Positions 26,834 to 36,057 of a stretch of DNA of 64,000 nucleotides are shown here, one piece after another. Position numbers and translations under genes: made by a program. The notes beneath the pieces are model-generated. The model did no database searches and had not been told where the DNA came from. It was given only the letters and a program-made list of their open reading frames with translations. Source of the DNA: an uncultured Saprospiraceae bacterium (lineage in GTDB: Bacteria > Bacteroidota > Bacteroidia > Chitinophagales > Saprospiraceae); NCBI GenBank assembly GCA_937995755.1, contig CALKJD010000137.1, positions 1-64,000 of the forward strand, in the 5' to 3' direction. Within the stretch, counting starts at the first letter, position 1, and every line of letters starts with the position of its first letter.

Positions 26834-27997
26834 CTAATCTTCATGTAATGAATTGGCAGGTGTAATCCTAGCAGCTTGTACAGCTGGAAATAGAGCACAA
26901 AGCATTACTAATGCCAACATAATGAAGGATGCATAGGCTATTGCTCTATAGAATAATGAGTCATCATATTCTGTGACATCTAGGATAGGGATTTGTATGA
27001 CAAAGAATATTCCTACTGCCAATGCAAATCCAGTAAGGATCAACATCTCAGTAATAAATTGCTTAGTAATATCAAATCCGTCTGCTCCTAAAGCTTGTCT
27101 CAATCCTATCTCTGATTTACGCTTGTTAATATTGTACCATAATACTCCAAATAGTCCTAGGGCTACATTGAGGCATAAGAAAATACAAACACTCATCAGC
27201 GCATACAACAGTACCCAACTTTCTCTACTCGATTCGGTTTTTCTTTTTTCTAATGGTTGGATACTACTACCAGTAGTTTTGGTCGTAGTGTTGATAAGGG
27301 TTGAAAGTTTTTCGGCATATGCTAAAGTAGTACCAGACTTAAGTTTGATGATAGCATTGGATGTCAGATCTGTATAAGGCTCTGGATCAAATCTTACATT
27401 ATGAGCTTCTTCAAATTCTCCACCATAACGATATTCATCTACGACACCTATCAATCTTCTTTCTCCATGAAAAAGAATAATGCTATCTATCATAGATTTA
27501 TTAGGGAAGTAAGCGTCTATGAAGTTTTGATTTACGATCATAGGCCTTATTATGGCTTGATTATCTTCTTCTGTAAACCATCTTCCTTCGGTAATATTCA
27601 TATCTAATACTTTAGCTAACGTAAAGTCTGCTGGTACTACTTGGGTATGCAGACGGAATCCATCCTCATCAGTGCCATCGAGCCATTGATTATTGGTGAA
27701 AGGTGCTATACTTTTAGTAAATGATACACTTTCTATTTCCTCTTCCGCTAGTAGATTTCGCTTTAAATTTTGCATAGTGATGAGTGCATCTATTGAATCT
27801 TTAGCATCGATGTTGTCCAAGTTGATCATCCATCTATCTGAGGTTTCAAATCCTAATGGCTGAGATGTCTTATCTATGTTGAAAAACATATAAGCAAGAA
27901 CAAAAAACAACACAACGAAGGCGAGTAATATCTCTAATAGCATGAGGGCATTAGATCTCTTCTTATTCCAAATCAATTTTAATATATGCTTAATCAT
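26834..27997 (-). CDS. ABC transporter permease (FtsX/MacB type), second subunit
   Basis: A 387-residue permease with one N-terminal helix (about residues 17-42), a large periplasmic MacB-like domain, and three C-terminal helices (about 265-295, 318-340 and 352-375) preceded by the FtsX-type KRKSEIGLRQALGA motif. The protein ends NSLHED. It overlaps the other permease by 4 bp (ATGA), and the two likely form a heterodimer with the ATPase encoded upstream. Role: part of a tripartite efflux pump, substrate unknown. Confidence 0.88.
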   Translation of the reverse strand: MIKHILKLIWNKKRSNALMLLEILLAFVVLFFVLAYMFFNIDKTSQPLGFETSDRWMINLDNIDAKDSIDALITMQNLKRNLLAEEEIESVSFTKSIAPFTNNQWLDGTDEDGFRLHTQVVPADFTLAKVLDMNITEGRWFTEEDNQAIIRPMIVNQNFIDAYFPNKSMIDSIILFHGERRLIGVVDEYRYGGEFEEAHNVRFDPEPYTDLTSNAIIKLKSGTTLAYAEKLSTLINTTTKTTGSSIQPLEKRKTESSRESWVLLYALMSVCIFLCLNVALGLFGVLWYNINKRKSEIGLRQALGADGFDITKQFITEMLILTGFALAVGIFFVIQIPILDVTEYDDSLFYRAIAYASFIMLALVMLCALFPAVQAARITPANSLHED

Positions 27998-29334
27998 ATC
28001 TTGTTTTCTTTTAGGGCGTTCACAATATTAAGTTTTGACATTCGATAAGCTGGAAGAAATCCAGAGACCACACCAAATACGATAGTTAGCAAGAAGCTAT
28101 ATAGGAAAAACTTGGTATTGAATACCATCGTATTGGTTCCTAAGAAACCACTGTTATTTATAAATTTCATTAAGCCTACTGCAATAGCTAAACCGATCAA
28201 ACCACCTAAGACAGTTTGAATAATATTTTCTACAATAAATTGAAAAATGATATTACCTTGATGAGCGCCAAATGCTTTTCTTACTCCTATCTCTGAAGAT
28301 CTTTCCATGATCCTACTCACATTGAGATTGATTAAATTAAGGGTTGGGAGTATTATGAAGAAAGCTAATAATCCAAATAATACCCACTTCATAATAGAAA
28401 GACTTTTGGAGGCATCATCATCACTATATACTCCTTGCGCAAACATTTCATTGTAGGTCTTAGACATGAATATCAATTCATTGTATCCATCAGGCATACT
28501 TGGGTGGTCCAGAGGTACCATTGATGCGGCATTGATGATTTCATTCTTGACAGTTTGCGCATCTACTTCTGACTTTTTTTGTATCGCTGTGGTAAAGTAT
28601 CCATGATAGTAACTGTCTTGATTGACTAAGGTCATATTACTATATGGTATCACTAGATCTGGGGATATAAATGGAATGATCTTTCCTTTGTCTTGGTACA
28701 TTCCTATGACCTTGTAGTTTTTGCCATCTAGTAATATTTCTCTATCTACAATATGGTCTGTTGTACCAAAATATTCCTTAGCAGTCTTTGTGGATATTAC
28801 GGTCACTTGTGCGGCTTCATCCATATCTGTTTGATCAAATGCTCGACCTTCGATGATGTCATGATTAAATACCTCCCAATAGTTAGCGTCAGAATACAGC
28901 GTTTGTAAAGTGAGTTTGATGCCATTGACATATACATCGTATTGTGAGCCATCGTTGAATATTGTTCTGTTGATAGCAGAAGGCAGATCACTTAAAAATT
29001 CTTCTCCGATACCATTGTTCATACTGCTATTCCACATTGAAGAACCCCTGTGTCTTGTCTCCATAGTCGTATCAAATACTTCTACTCCATTGACCATGAC
29101 GGTGTCAATGGTAGGGATCGTATCGTAATGAATTCTTTGTAATCTTAGCGTTCCTATTATGACGAGATCGTCTTTGTTAGAATTGGGTGCATCGGTTCCT
29201 AACTCTCCTTGTAAAAAAGAGAAGATCACCATGAGTATCCCTAGAGTGAAGCTAATTCCAAAGAGGGAAATAAACGTAAAAAACTTTCTACGACCCAATA
29301 CTCTCAAGGCTAGTTTTATATAATTACTTATCAT
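27994..29334 (-). CDS. ABC transporter permease (FtsX/MacB type), first subunit
   Basis: A 446-residue MacB-type permease: helix near residues 16-42, a periplasmic MacB_PCD domain (about 43-300), and three C-terminal helices with the characteristic MERSSEIGVRKAFGAHQGNI motif. The C-terminus reads AYRMSKLNIVNALKENKI, typical for the family. The 4-bp overlap with the next gene and the 44-bp gap from the ATPase place it in the middle of the efflux operon. Confidence 0.9.
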   Translation of the reverse strand: MISNYIKLALRVLGRRKFFTFISLFGISFTLGILMVIFSFLQGELGTDAPNSNKDDLVIIGTLRLQRIHYDTIPTIDTVMVNGVEVFDTTMETRHRGSSMWNSSMNNGIGEEFLSDLPSAINRTIFNDGSQYDVYVNGIKLTLQTLYSDANYWEVFNHDIIEGRAFDQTDMDEAAQVTVISTKTAKEYFGTTDHIVDREILLDGKNYKVIGMYQDKGKIIPFISPDLVIPYSNMTLVNQDSYYHGYFTTAIQKKSEVDAQTVKNEIINAASMVPLDHPSMPDGYNELIFMSKTYNEMFAQGVYSDDDASKSLSIMKWVLFGLLAFFIILPTLNLINLNVSRIMERSSEIGVRKAFGAHQGNIIFQFIVENIIQTVLGGLIGLAIAVGLMKFINNSGFLGTNTMVFNTKFFLYSFLLTIVFGVVSGFLPAYRMSKLNIVNALKENKI

Positions 29335-29378
29335 TGTTTTTTATTTTTAAACTTAACTTAAGCTTAGATGTAAACTTT

Positions 29379-30047
29379 TTACGCCACTTGTGTACCATCA
29401 TAGAGCCTTACTAATCGATCAGTCTTCTTGGCCATACGTTCATCGTGTGTTACCATTACGATAGTGGTTTGGTTATCTTTGTTGAGTCTGATCAGGATAT
29501 CCATGACTTCATCACCCATGACGCTATCTAGATTTCCGGTAGGTTCGTCAGCAAGGATGATAGATGGCTTACCTACGATAGCTCTAGCGATAGAAACTCT
29601 TTGTTTTTGACCTCCAGAAAGTTGATTGGGGAAGTGTGATTTTCTATTGGCTAATCCTACAGACTCCAATGCTGCAGCGGCGAGTGCTCTTCTTTCTTTT
29701 CCTGAGATATTACTTCGATAGAGTAATGGTAATTCTACATTGTCTATTACACTGAGATCTGGTATGAGATGAAAGGATTGGAATATAAATCCAAGTTTCT
29801 CATTCCTAAATTTCGCTAGTTGCTTTCCGCTAAAGTTCGTAAGCGATTGACCATCTACTAATATGTTTCCAGTACTGGGTAGATCTAGTAATCCTATGAT
29901 ATTGAGTAGGGTAGACTTGCCACATCCAGAAGGTCCCATGATACTAAGAAATTCTCCTTTAGGAACGTGAAGATCTATTTCATTGAGTGCCGTAGTTTCG
30001 ATCGTTTTAGTGCGGTATATTTTGCTGATGTTATCTAGTTTGATCAT
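29379..30047 (-). CDS. ABC transporter ATP-binding protein (MacB/LolD type)
   Basis: A 222-residue ATPase: Walker A GPSGCGKST, signature LSGGQKQR, Walker B ILADEPTGNLDS, and switch His in MVTHD. I chose the ATG at 30047 (MIKLDNISKIYRTK), which gives the family-standard start; the frame extends to 30131, but that would overlap the TolC gene and add a non-homologous leader. It powers the two FtsX-type permeases downstream. Confidence 0.92.
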   Translation of the reverse strand: MIKLDNISKIYRTKTIETTALNEIDLHVPKGEFLSIMGPSGCGKSTLLNIIGLLDLPSTGNILVDGQSLTNFSGKQLAKFRNEKLGFIFQSFHLIPDLSVIDNVELPLLYRSNISGKERRALAAAALESVGLANRKSHFPNQLSGGQKQRVSIARAIVGKPSIILADEPTGNLDSVMGDEVMDILIRLNKDNQTTIVMVTHDERMAKKTDRLVRLYDGTQVA

Positions 30048-30096
30048 AATGGTATATTGTCGTTGTGAGTATTTGTTTGGATAGATGTTGGTTGTC

Positions 30097-31551
30097 TTAA
30101 TAAGTAATATCTGATTGAGAAATAATATCATATCCTGTGAATAGTCTTAGTTGGTAGTATGATACCCAATAGGACTTTAATGCATTGATATAATTCCTTT
30201 TGGCTTGATCTTTTTCTCTTTGAGCAAGTGTAAGATTGGTAATCGATATATTTCCTAGTACGTATCTCTCATTCGATATTGTAAATCTTTCGTCTGCTTT
30301 GTCCATGATATTTTTGAACAAGCCGATGTCACGTTGTAATCTTTCGAATGCATAACCTAATTGATTGATATTATTTTCTAGTACCAGTATCTGTTGGTTA
30401 TAACTAGCGGAGAGATTATCTTGTCTTAATTGAGCTTGAGCCACTGCAGATTTTCTCTTTCCCCAATCCAGTATCGGCACTTGAATAGATAAGTTAAATT
30501 GCTGCTCATCAAATGGATCGCTATAGATTTCACTTGGTGTCTCGGAGCCTCTTGCTAATCCAATAGATGCATTAATATTCGCTTGGAAACCATAGTTGGC
30601 TTTCGTTCTTGCGATCTCTTGATTTGATTCCGCTAGCGATCTTTGATATGCTGTAATCTCAGGTCTGTTTTTCTGATAACTGTCAAGTAATTGATTGTAA
30701 TCTATATTGGTTTTTGAGAGTTGATTAGGCTCGGTATATACTTGTTCAGTTTCGTTCGATTCTCCAAGAAATGTATTCAGGGTTGCTCTTGTTCGTTCTA
30801 CTTCGTTAGTGGCTTGCGAGACACCTAGTTTCGCATTACTAAGCTCTATTTCTAATTGTAGCTTTTCATCTTTACTTACCTTTCCTAACAGGAGGCGCTC
30901 TTCAGTGATTCGAAGCAAGTCTTCATTTACTCTTTCATTGGTTTTAGCAATCTCTAGATTTTGGTGGGCGATGAGTACATCGAAATACAACTCTGTAGCT
31001 TCACTCAACGCAGATTCTACAGCAGTATTGAAGTTTTTTTGTGCTTCTTGTAAGAGCAATGGCTGTATTTTCTTTTCGTATTTCCAAGGATTATATCCAA
31101 ATAGAGGTTGGCTGATACCAAGTCTGATCGGAATACCATTATAGGTCGTGTACTCAGAAGAAAGGTCGTCAAATCGCTGAAGATCAGTATTCATAAAAAG
31201 GATTCCTCCAGTCTGTGTAATAGCTTGTGAAGCGAATAATGAAAGCGAACTATTGGCTTGTCTTATCGACTGAAAAGCGATGGTCCCATCGGGTTGAATA
31301 ATCGGTGTTGATGTTTTATTATAGTTGGGTAGATTTGCTTGTAAAGTTAGAGAGGGTTTGAGTAAGCTTTTATAGAATGAATTGCCTTCTTGTGCGATCG
31401 CTACTTCTGTTTTCGCAGTTTTGATGGAAAAACTATTTGTCCGTACTTGGTCGAGTACATCTTCCAGTGTAACAGTTGATTGTGCTGTAGAGGCTAAGGC
31501 ATTGAAAGTGAAGATAGCAATCGTTAATATTGTTATTTGTATAGCTTTCAT
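30097..31551 (-). CDS. TolC-family outer membrane efflux protein
   Basis: A 484-residue protein with a signal peptide (to about residue 23) and the two long coiled-coil repeats of TolC channels: TLEDVLDQVRTNSFSIKTAK at the front, ALSEATELYFDVLIAHQNLE and the matching SIQVPILDWGKRKSAVAQAQ in the second half. It forms the outer-membrane exit duct of the pump. The ATG shares one base with the stop of the adaptor gene (TAATG), so translation is coupled. Confidence 0.9.
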   Translation of the reverse strand: MKAIQITILTIAIFTFNALASTAQSTVTLEDVLDQVRTNSFSIKTAKTEVAIAQEGNSFYKSLLKPSLTLQANLPNYNKTSTPIIQPDGTIAFQSIRQANSSLSLFASQAITQTGGILFMNTDLQRFDDLSSEYTTYNGIPIRLGISQPLFGYNPWKYEKKIQPLLLQEAQKNFNTAVESALSEATELYFDVLIAHQNLEIAKTNERVNEDLLRITEERLLLGKVSKDEKLQLEIELSNAKLGVSQATNEVERTRATLNTFLGESNETEQVYTEPNQLSKTNIDYNQLLDSYQKNRPEITAYQRSLAESNQEIARTKANYGFQANINASIGLARGSETPSEIYSDPFDEQQFNLSIQVPILDWGKRKSAVAQAQLRQDNLSASYNQQILVLENNINQLGYAFERLQRDIGLFKNIMDKADERFTISNERYVLGNISITNLTLAQREKDQAKRNYINALKSYWVSYYQLRLFTGYDIISQSDITY

Positions 31552-32804
31552 TACTTAGATTTTTCGATGATGAATGAATCCATATGGTCAAAATCTTCTG
31601 TCTCAGATACGATGACTTTATCTCCTTCTTTGAGTCCTGCAGTTACTTCAAAATATTCAGCACTTACTAGGCCTTTAGTAACTCTTACCTTGGTAGCTTG
31701 ATTTTCATTTACAGTATATAGAAATTGGGTCTTTGTTCCTTTTAGTCCACTACCTCTTTTGGCTCTGAGTACATCCTTCTTCTCGTTTTGTATGACGTAT
31801 ATTTCAGTACGTAGACTAGGTCGTAATGCATCATGATCATCTTCATCCAGAGTGATGAAAAACCTTACTGTGTTATTTACGATCTCAGGAAGTATGCGAT
31901 CTATCTTTCCAGCCAATCTATCTTTACCAATACGAACTTCTACAGGTAATCCGATTTGTAGCTTTTCGCTGTTACGATCAGATGTAGTCGCTTCTACTTT
32001 AAATCTATTGAGATTAGCGATCTTTACTAATGGCTCACCTTCTGCCACGGTCTTACCTATATCTTCATTGATCCAAGTGATGACACCATTCTGAGGTGAT
32101 TTTACTTGAGTTTCGGTCAATTTTCTCTTCAGCTCAGTGAGTCGTTTTCTTTGAATATTGTATTCGAGTTGAAGATTGTTTTTGTCTGTAGTATTCACTG
32201 ATCTTTTAAAGGCCAATTCATTCTCTAGTACTTTCTTTTCGATTTTGGCAATACTCAATTTGAGGTTAGCAGCTTCTACATCTTCTGCCGTAGCGCCACC
32301 GATACTGAGTAATCTTTCTTGATCACTAAGTTGTGCTTTGAGTTCTGATAGTTGGAGTGCTTTGATTTGATCTTGATAATCTATATCACGGAGATCCTTA
32401 TCATATTGCAGTTTGAGTTTATCGATGTTGTTACGACGTAGCGAGAGTTCATCATTCAGACGATCGTATTCTAGTTGAGTATATTCTTGATCGAGTTTAA
32501 GTATTAGGTCTCCAGCTTTTACTGCTGTGCCAGTAGAGATGAGTACTTCTTCTATTTCTGTAGAGACAGGAGCATTGATCACTCGCTCCGATGCGGCGAC
32601 TACTATTCCAGCAGCTGATAAGGTTTGTCTGATATCACCTTTCTCTACTTGTACGATATGAAAATCTTTAGAATCAGCCTTTTTAGTAAAGACTTTACGC
32701 ATGCCGTAATAGGCACCAACTAATACAAGTACGCCTATTATCCAAGGCGCGTATCCTTTAAGTCGATTCTTTTTTTGCTCTGATTGTGATATCTGTTTGT
32801 CCAT
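31551..32804 (-). CDS. HlyD/MacA-type periplasmic adaptor protein
   Basis: A 417-residue adaptor with one N-terminal helix (about residues 20-37), a lipoyl-like half-motif region (VINAPVSTEIEEVLISTGTA), a long coiled-coil hairpin (about 110-225) with several heptads, a second lipoyl half (VKSPQNGVITWINEDIGKTV) and beta-barrel domains. It bridges the ABC permeases and TolC. I chose the ATG at 32804 (MDKQISQ), 5 bases after a GAGG ribosome site and downstream of the sigma-54-like promoter; the frame is open to 32849, but that start would lie upstream of the predicted transcript. Confidence 0.9.
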   Translation of the reverse strand: MDKQISQSEQKKNRLKGYAPWIIGVLVLVGAYYGMRKVFTKKADSKDFHIVQVEKGDIRQTLSAAGIVVAASERVINAPVSTEIEEVLISTGTAVKAGDLILKLDQEYTQLEYDRLNDELSLRRNNIDKLKLQYDKDLRDIDYQDQIKALQLSELKAQLSDQERLLSIGGATAEDVEAANLKLSIAKIEKKVLENELAFKRSVNTTDKNNLQLEYNIQRKRLTELKRKLTETQVKSPQNGVITWINEDIGKTVAEGEPLVKIANLNRFKVEATTSDRNSEKLQIGLPVEVRIGKDRLAGKIDRILPEIVNNTVRFFITLDEDDHDALRPSLRTEIYVIQNEKKDVLRAKRGSGLKGTKTQFLYTVNENQATKVRVTKGLVSAEYFEVTAGLKEGDKVIVSETEDFDHMDSFIIEKSK

Positions 32805-32828
32805 GTTGGCCTCTTTTGCTACTATAGA

Positions 32829-32844
32829 GCCAATGCCTATGCCA
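32829..32844 (-). promoter_or_regulatory. Sigma-54-like promoter of the efflux operon
   Basis: On the minus strand the sequence is TGGCATAGGCATTGGC. Compared with TGGCACG-N4-TTGCW it matches TGGCA and TTG at the right spacing; the -12 GC is GG, or GC if shifted by one base. Transcription would start near 32818, giving a 14-nt leader that contains GAGG before the ATG at 32804. The operon itself encodes an NtrC-type activator, which strengthens the case. Confidence 0.5.
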
Positions 32845-32896
32845 AACATTAAGTGTCACATTATCAGTAAGTAATATATATGATTATTTTTAATGT

Positions 32897-32912
32897 TGTT
32901 CGTTATCGAACA
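32897..32912. promoter_or_regulatory. Candidate enhancer dyad for the NtrC-type activator
   Basis: TGTTCG and CGAACA flank TTAT. It is centred about 86 bases upstream of the predicted sigma-54 start, where NtrC-family activators usually bind. The identity of the binding protein is inferred only from position. Confidence 0.4.
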
Positions 32913-32930
32913 GGTGGTGTGCGTTTATAA

Positions 32931-33614
32931 CTACACTTCCATACTCCCACCAATTTCCAGTAAGATTAATTCCGCGCCACTATCCTTAAATGCTTTTTGA
33001 GCTGCATTATGATCTATCTCAATATATGGAAAGGTATCATAGTGATACCCTAAGACCTTATTACAATTGACAAATTCACTAGCTATGACGGCATCTTCAT
33101 ATCCCATGGTAAAGTTATCGCCGATAGGAAGTATCGCAAGATCAAGATCAGGGCAAGTCATTGGGATCAATTTCATATCCCAAGTAAGTGCAGTATCTCC
33201 TGCGATGTAGATGCAAGTAGTATCATCCCAAATTACGAAACCTCCAGGATTTCCTCCATAACGACCGTCAGGAAATGAACTTGAATGAATGGCATTGACA
33301 TACTTTACAGTACCAAAGTCAAATTTCCACTTTCCTCCATGATTCATAGGATGAGCATTGAAACCTTTGTTGCCATACTCAGTGGCGACCTCATAGTTAG
33401 ACACTAGGGTAGCACTAGTCTGAGTAAGGATAGTTTCTAGATCAGCTAAGTGATCACCATGTGCATGCGTTTGCAGTACATAGTCCGCTTTGAGTGATCT
33501 GATATCTATATCGCTAGCCTTTGGATTTGGACTTATAAATGGATCTACGAGGATTTCTTTTCCACCAAATGTAATATGAAGGCATCCGTGCCCTAAAAAT
33601 TTAATTGTTGCCAT
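32931..33614 (-). CDS. UPF0173-type metallo-beta-lactamase-fold hydrolase
   Basis: A 227-residue metal-dependent hydrolase. The metal-binding H-x-H-x-D-H motif is at residues 50-55 (HAHGDH), with further ligands in the MNHGGKW region (about 93), IAGDTALT (about 137-144) and the late GYHYDTFP. Length and blocks fit the UPF0173 family, whose physiological substrate is not settled. It lies 51 bp from the next minus-strand gene upstream and 126 bp from the efflux operon downstream. Confidence 0.85.
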   Translation of the reverse strand: MATIKFLGHGCLHITFGGKEILVDPFISPNPKASDIDIRSLKADYVLQTHAHGDHLADLETILTQTSATLVSNYEVATEYGNKGFNAHPMNHGGKWKFDFGTVKYVNAIHSSSFPDGRYGGNPGGFVIWDDTTCIYIAGDTALTWDMKLIPMTCPDLDLAILPIGDNFTMGYEDAVIASEFVNCNKVLGYHYDTFPYIEIDHNAAQKAFKDSGAELILLEIGGSMEV

Positions 33615-33664
33615 GGTTATCGTTTAAAATGATTTCATCCTAAAGATAACAACTCAATGGAATT

Positions 33665-35293
33665 TTAAAAAGAGACTACACCGATTTGTCTTTTACTTGA
33701 AAATAAACCACCCATATAAAATGAATACATGTATTCCTTGTCATTGATAGCATGGAAGTCGGACATCGCTAATCCAAAGTTGTCTTCTATATCTCTATTT
33801 TTCAAAAAACTACGGTTGTAATTACCTTGTGTATCTATATTAGCCAAGATCAAACTTGAGCGTGTAGGGTCTCCCATAGACTTTGGTTTTTCATTATCTT
33901 CTCGCTCTAGATTTTTATGATAATCAGTATATATCAAATAGATGTTGTCATTACTATAGACCGTTTTGGCAATCAACGTTCCATAAGGTGATAGGTCATA
34001 AGATCTACGAGGTATTCTTGTATAAATAGCGTCACTATCGCTGAGTTGAGCAACGATGATAGAATAGATATTATAGCCTGTTAGAATACTTCTATTTCTA
34101 TTATTGAATCCACTTCCTCTGTAGTCTTCTTCATATCTATAAGGTTGTAAAATATAGGCTAGATCTCCATTTTTTTTGATATGTATACTTGTCTCTACAT
34201 CTCTTACTTCCACGCCTGGGTCTTTGTCTTTAGTTTGTCCAAAACCATCTTCGTCTATCAGCTCAATGAGTTTTGTGTCAAATTTGTGAAAAGTAGTTCC
34301 TGAGCTAGTCATCGCTATGGGATCTATATCGGCCAGATAAACGCCAGTAAGATTTCCTTGGTCTTTGATGCTATACGTACCGACTGCTTGGACCTTTTCT
34401 TTGATAGGATTATAAACTAGATCACACCTACGAATAAAATAATCCTGATCATCTAAAGATACATAGGCTTCGGTTTCATCTATACCATAGGTAACTACAC
34501 GCGTATTATATGCAGGGATGCGATCTCCTTTTTTATTCTTTTTACTTCTTTCGTTACTATAATTATCGTACAATTTATAACTCACATATAGGTTTCCAGT
34601 ATTGTCTAAGGCGGCATCTCCTACGGTTAGTTTTTCCGTATTTGCTCCTAAGTATACTGGATCTGACCATATAGGAGTTCCTTGGATATTGAATAAAGCT
34701 ATGTCTAATTTTCGTTCTTCTTTGTTGCCAGCATATTTTTCTGTTATGAATGCCAGTTTAGTGCTGTCCGGAGATAAGATCATTCGTGTCGCAGGTACTC
34801 CATCCTTATCTCTGATGGTATGTATTTTTCTCGCTTTATTTTTTTTAAGCTTTTCATTATCTATGTCCATACTTTTGATAATGAATTCATCAGAGAAGTT
34901 TTTACGCTGTGAATAATATAATGTAGTTCTTCCTTCAAAATGAAACATACCATAGATATTGATATCATGTGCATCATCAAACTCTAGTTTCGTTTGTGCT
35001 ATTACATTAAGGTCTTCATCCATTTTGCTGAGGAAGACATTTTTTTCGTCTGATACATAATTGTAATTCAATGGCTTATTGAATACAGAAAGGGGATTCA
35101 TCTTTGGATCTTCCCAACTTCTATCTTTATACTCAACTATCAACGAGAGAAACCCTCCATCTATCCTGACTGGAGCGATGTTGACCATATTGTCGTCATA
35201 TTTTTCGCTTTCTACCATGATGACATCCTGTGCCGATATGGTAAAATTCATAAACATAAGTAACGTAGCAATAATCAGAGCGTAATATTTCAT
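33665..35293 (-). CDS. Secreted propeller-like protein of unknown function
   Basis: A 542-residue protein with a signal peptide (to about residue 21, ends TISAQ). The mature chain is almost wholly beta, with recurrent strand blocks such as SPDSTKLAFITEKY, LDNTGNLYVSYKLYD and KNGDLAYILQPYRYE, suggesting a beta-propeller. No enzyme motif or sorting domain is seen. Similar uncharacterised exported proteins are common in Bacteroidota. A TAnnTTTG box lies just upstream. Confidence 0.65.
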   Translation of the reverse strand: MKYYALIIATLLMFMNFTISAQDVIMVESEKYDDNMVNIAPVRIDGGFLSLIVEYKDRSWEDPKMNPLSVFNKPLNYNYVSDEKNVFLSKMDEDLNVIAQTKLEFDDAHDINIYGMFHFEGRTTLYYSQRKNFSDEFIIKSMDIDNEKLKKNKARKIHTIRDKDGVPATRMILSPDSTKLAFITEKYAGNKEERKLDIALFNIQGTPIWSDPVYLGANTEKLTVGDAALDNTGNLYVSYKLYDNYSNERSKKNKKGDRIPAYNTRVVTYGIDETEAYVSLDDQDYFIRRCDLVYNPIKEKVQAVGTYSIKDQGNLTGVYLADIDPIAMTSSGTTFHKFDTKLIELIDEDGFGQTKDKDPGVEVRDVETSIHIKKNGDLAYILQPYRYEEDYRGSGFNNRNRSILTGYNIYSIIVAQLSDSDAIYTRIPRRSYDLSPYGTLIAKTVYSNDNIYLIYTDYHKNLEREDNEKPKSMGDPTRSSLILANIDTQGNYNRSFLKNRDIEDNFGLAMSDFHAINDKEYMYSFYMGGLFSSKRQIGVVSF

Positions 35294-35313
35294 AGCAAAT
35301 GTGTCTTTATCGT

Positions 35314-35321
35314 CAAATATA
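35314..35321 (-). promoter_or_regulatory. -7 box (TATATTTG) upstream of the propeller-like gene
   Basis: An exact TAnnTTTG match on the minus strand, 20 bp from the ATG at 35293. No clear TTTG is found at the expected -33 spacing. Confidence 0.4.
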
Positions 35322-35373
35322 CAACGAAGTAGATAACAAGATTGTTGGAATGAAAGGTAGAGTAGAATGAAAT

Positions 35374-36057
35374 CTAATGCTCTTTTTGATTTAAATAGCA
35401 GTCTAGCATAGATTGTTCGCTACTTTGATCTGCCGTAATAATTGCGACACTTTTATATTGGTTGGCAGTGTTATATGTAGTTGGGCCTATACAAATGATA
35501 CGTTGTAATGTATTCACATTACAGCAATCCATAGCAGTAGTCAAGTTCATAGGACTAGTGGCAAAGATCGTATGTATCTCTTCCTCGAGATCGATTGCTG
35601 CAGGCGTAATGGTATAAGATATTACCTCTGAATATTCTTTTGGCCAATGCTTCTGTATAGATTGGGTAGATTGCTCCGCACGTACAAAACAGATTGATAA
35701 GTCAGCGTAAGAATGGATAAAAGCGTTTGCTATTTCTGGAGGTGTACCTTGACCTATGAAGTCAACTTTCATTCCGTAGGACTCTATCATAGCGGCAGTG
35801 CCATTACCTAAAGCGGCGTGTTTGGCATTGCTTAAATCTATACCCAAATATTTTGCGGCATTCAAAAAATGCTTCGCTCCATTCTTGCTGTAATAGAAAT
35901 ATATTTCGGACTTGGGGATATCTGTAATCGCCACAGGTTGTATAGACACAAATGATTGATCAATAATGTGGTGGCCATTTTTAGACAGTTGCCATATAGG
36001 ACTATTCTCACTGAGTGTCCTAGTGATAAGGATATTTTCCCTACTCTTCTTCATCAA
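35374..36057 (-). CDS. hemD: Uroporphyrinogen-III synthase (divergent)
   Basis: A 227-residue protein resembling HemD, which closes hydroxymethylbilane to uroporphyrinogen III in heme synthesis. Seen features: the N-terminal NILITRTLSENSP strand, IYFYYSKNGAKHFLNAAKYL (the usual V-F-T-S-x-N-A-V block), ALGNGTAAMIESYG, FATSPMNLTTAMD and IICIGPTT. HemD sequences are poorly conserved, so the call rests on these blocks and on hemC two genes upstream. Its start overlaps the exonuclease-like gene by 17 bp. Confidence 0.8.
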   Translation of the reverse strand: MMKKSRENILITRTLSENSPIWQLSKNGHHIIDQSFVSIQPVAITDIPKSEIYFYYSKNGAKHFLNAAKYLGIDLSNAKHAALGNGTAAMIESYGMKVDFIGQGTPPEIANAFIHSYADLSICFVRAEQSTQSIQKHWPKEYSEVISYTITPAAIDLEEEIHTIFATSPMNLTTAMDCCNVNTLQRIICIGPTTYNTANQYKSVAIITADQSSEQSMLDCYLNQKEH

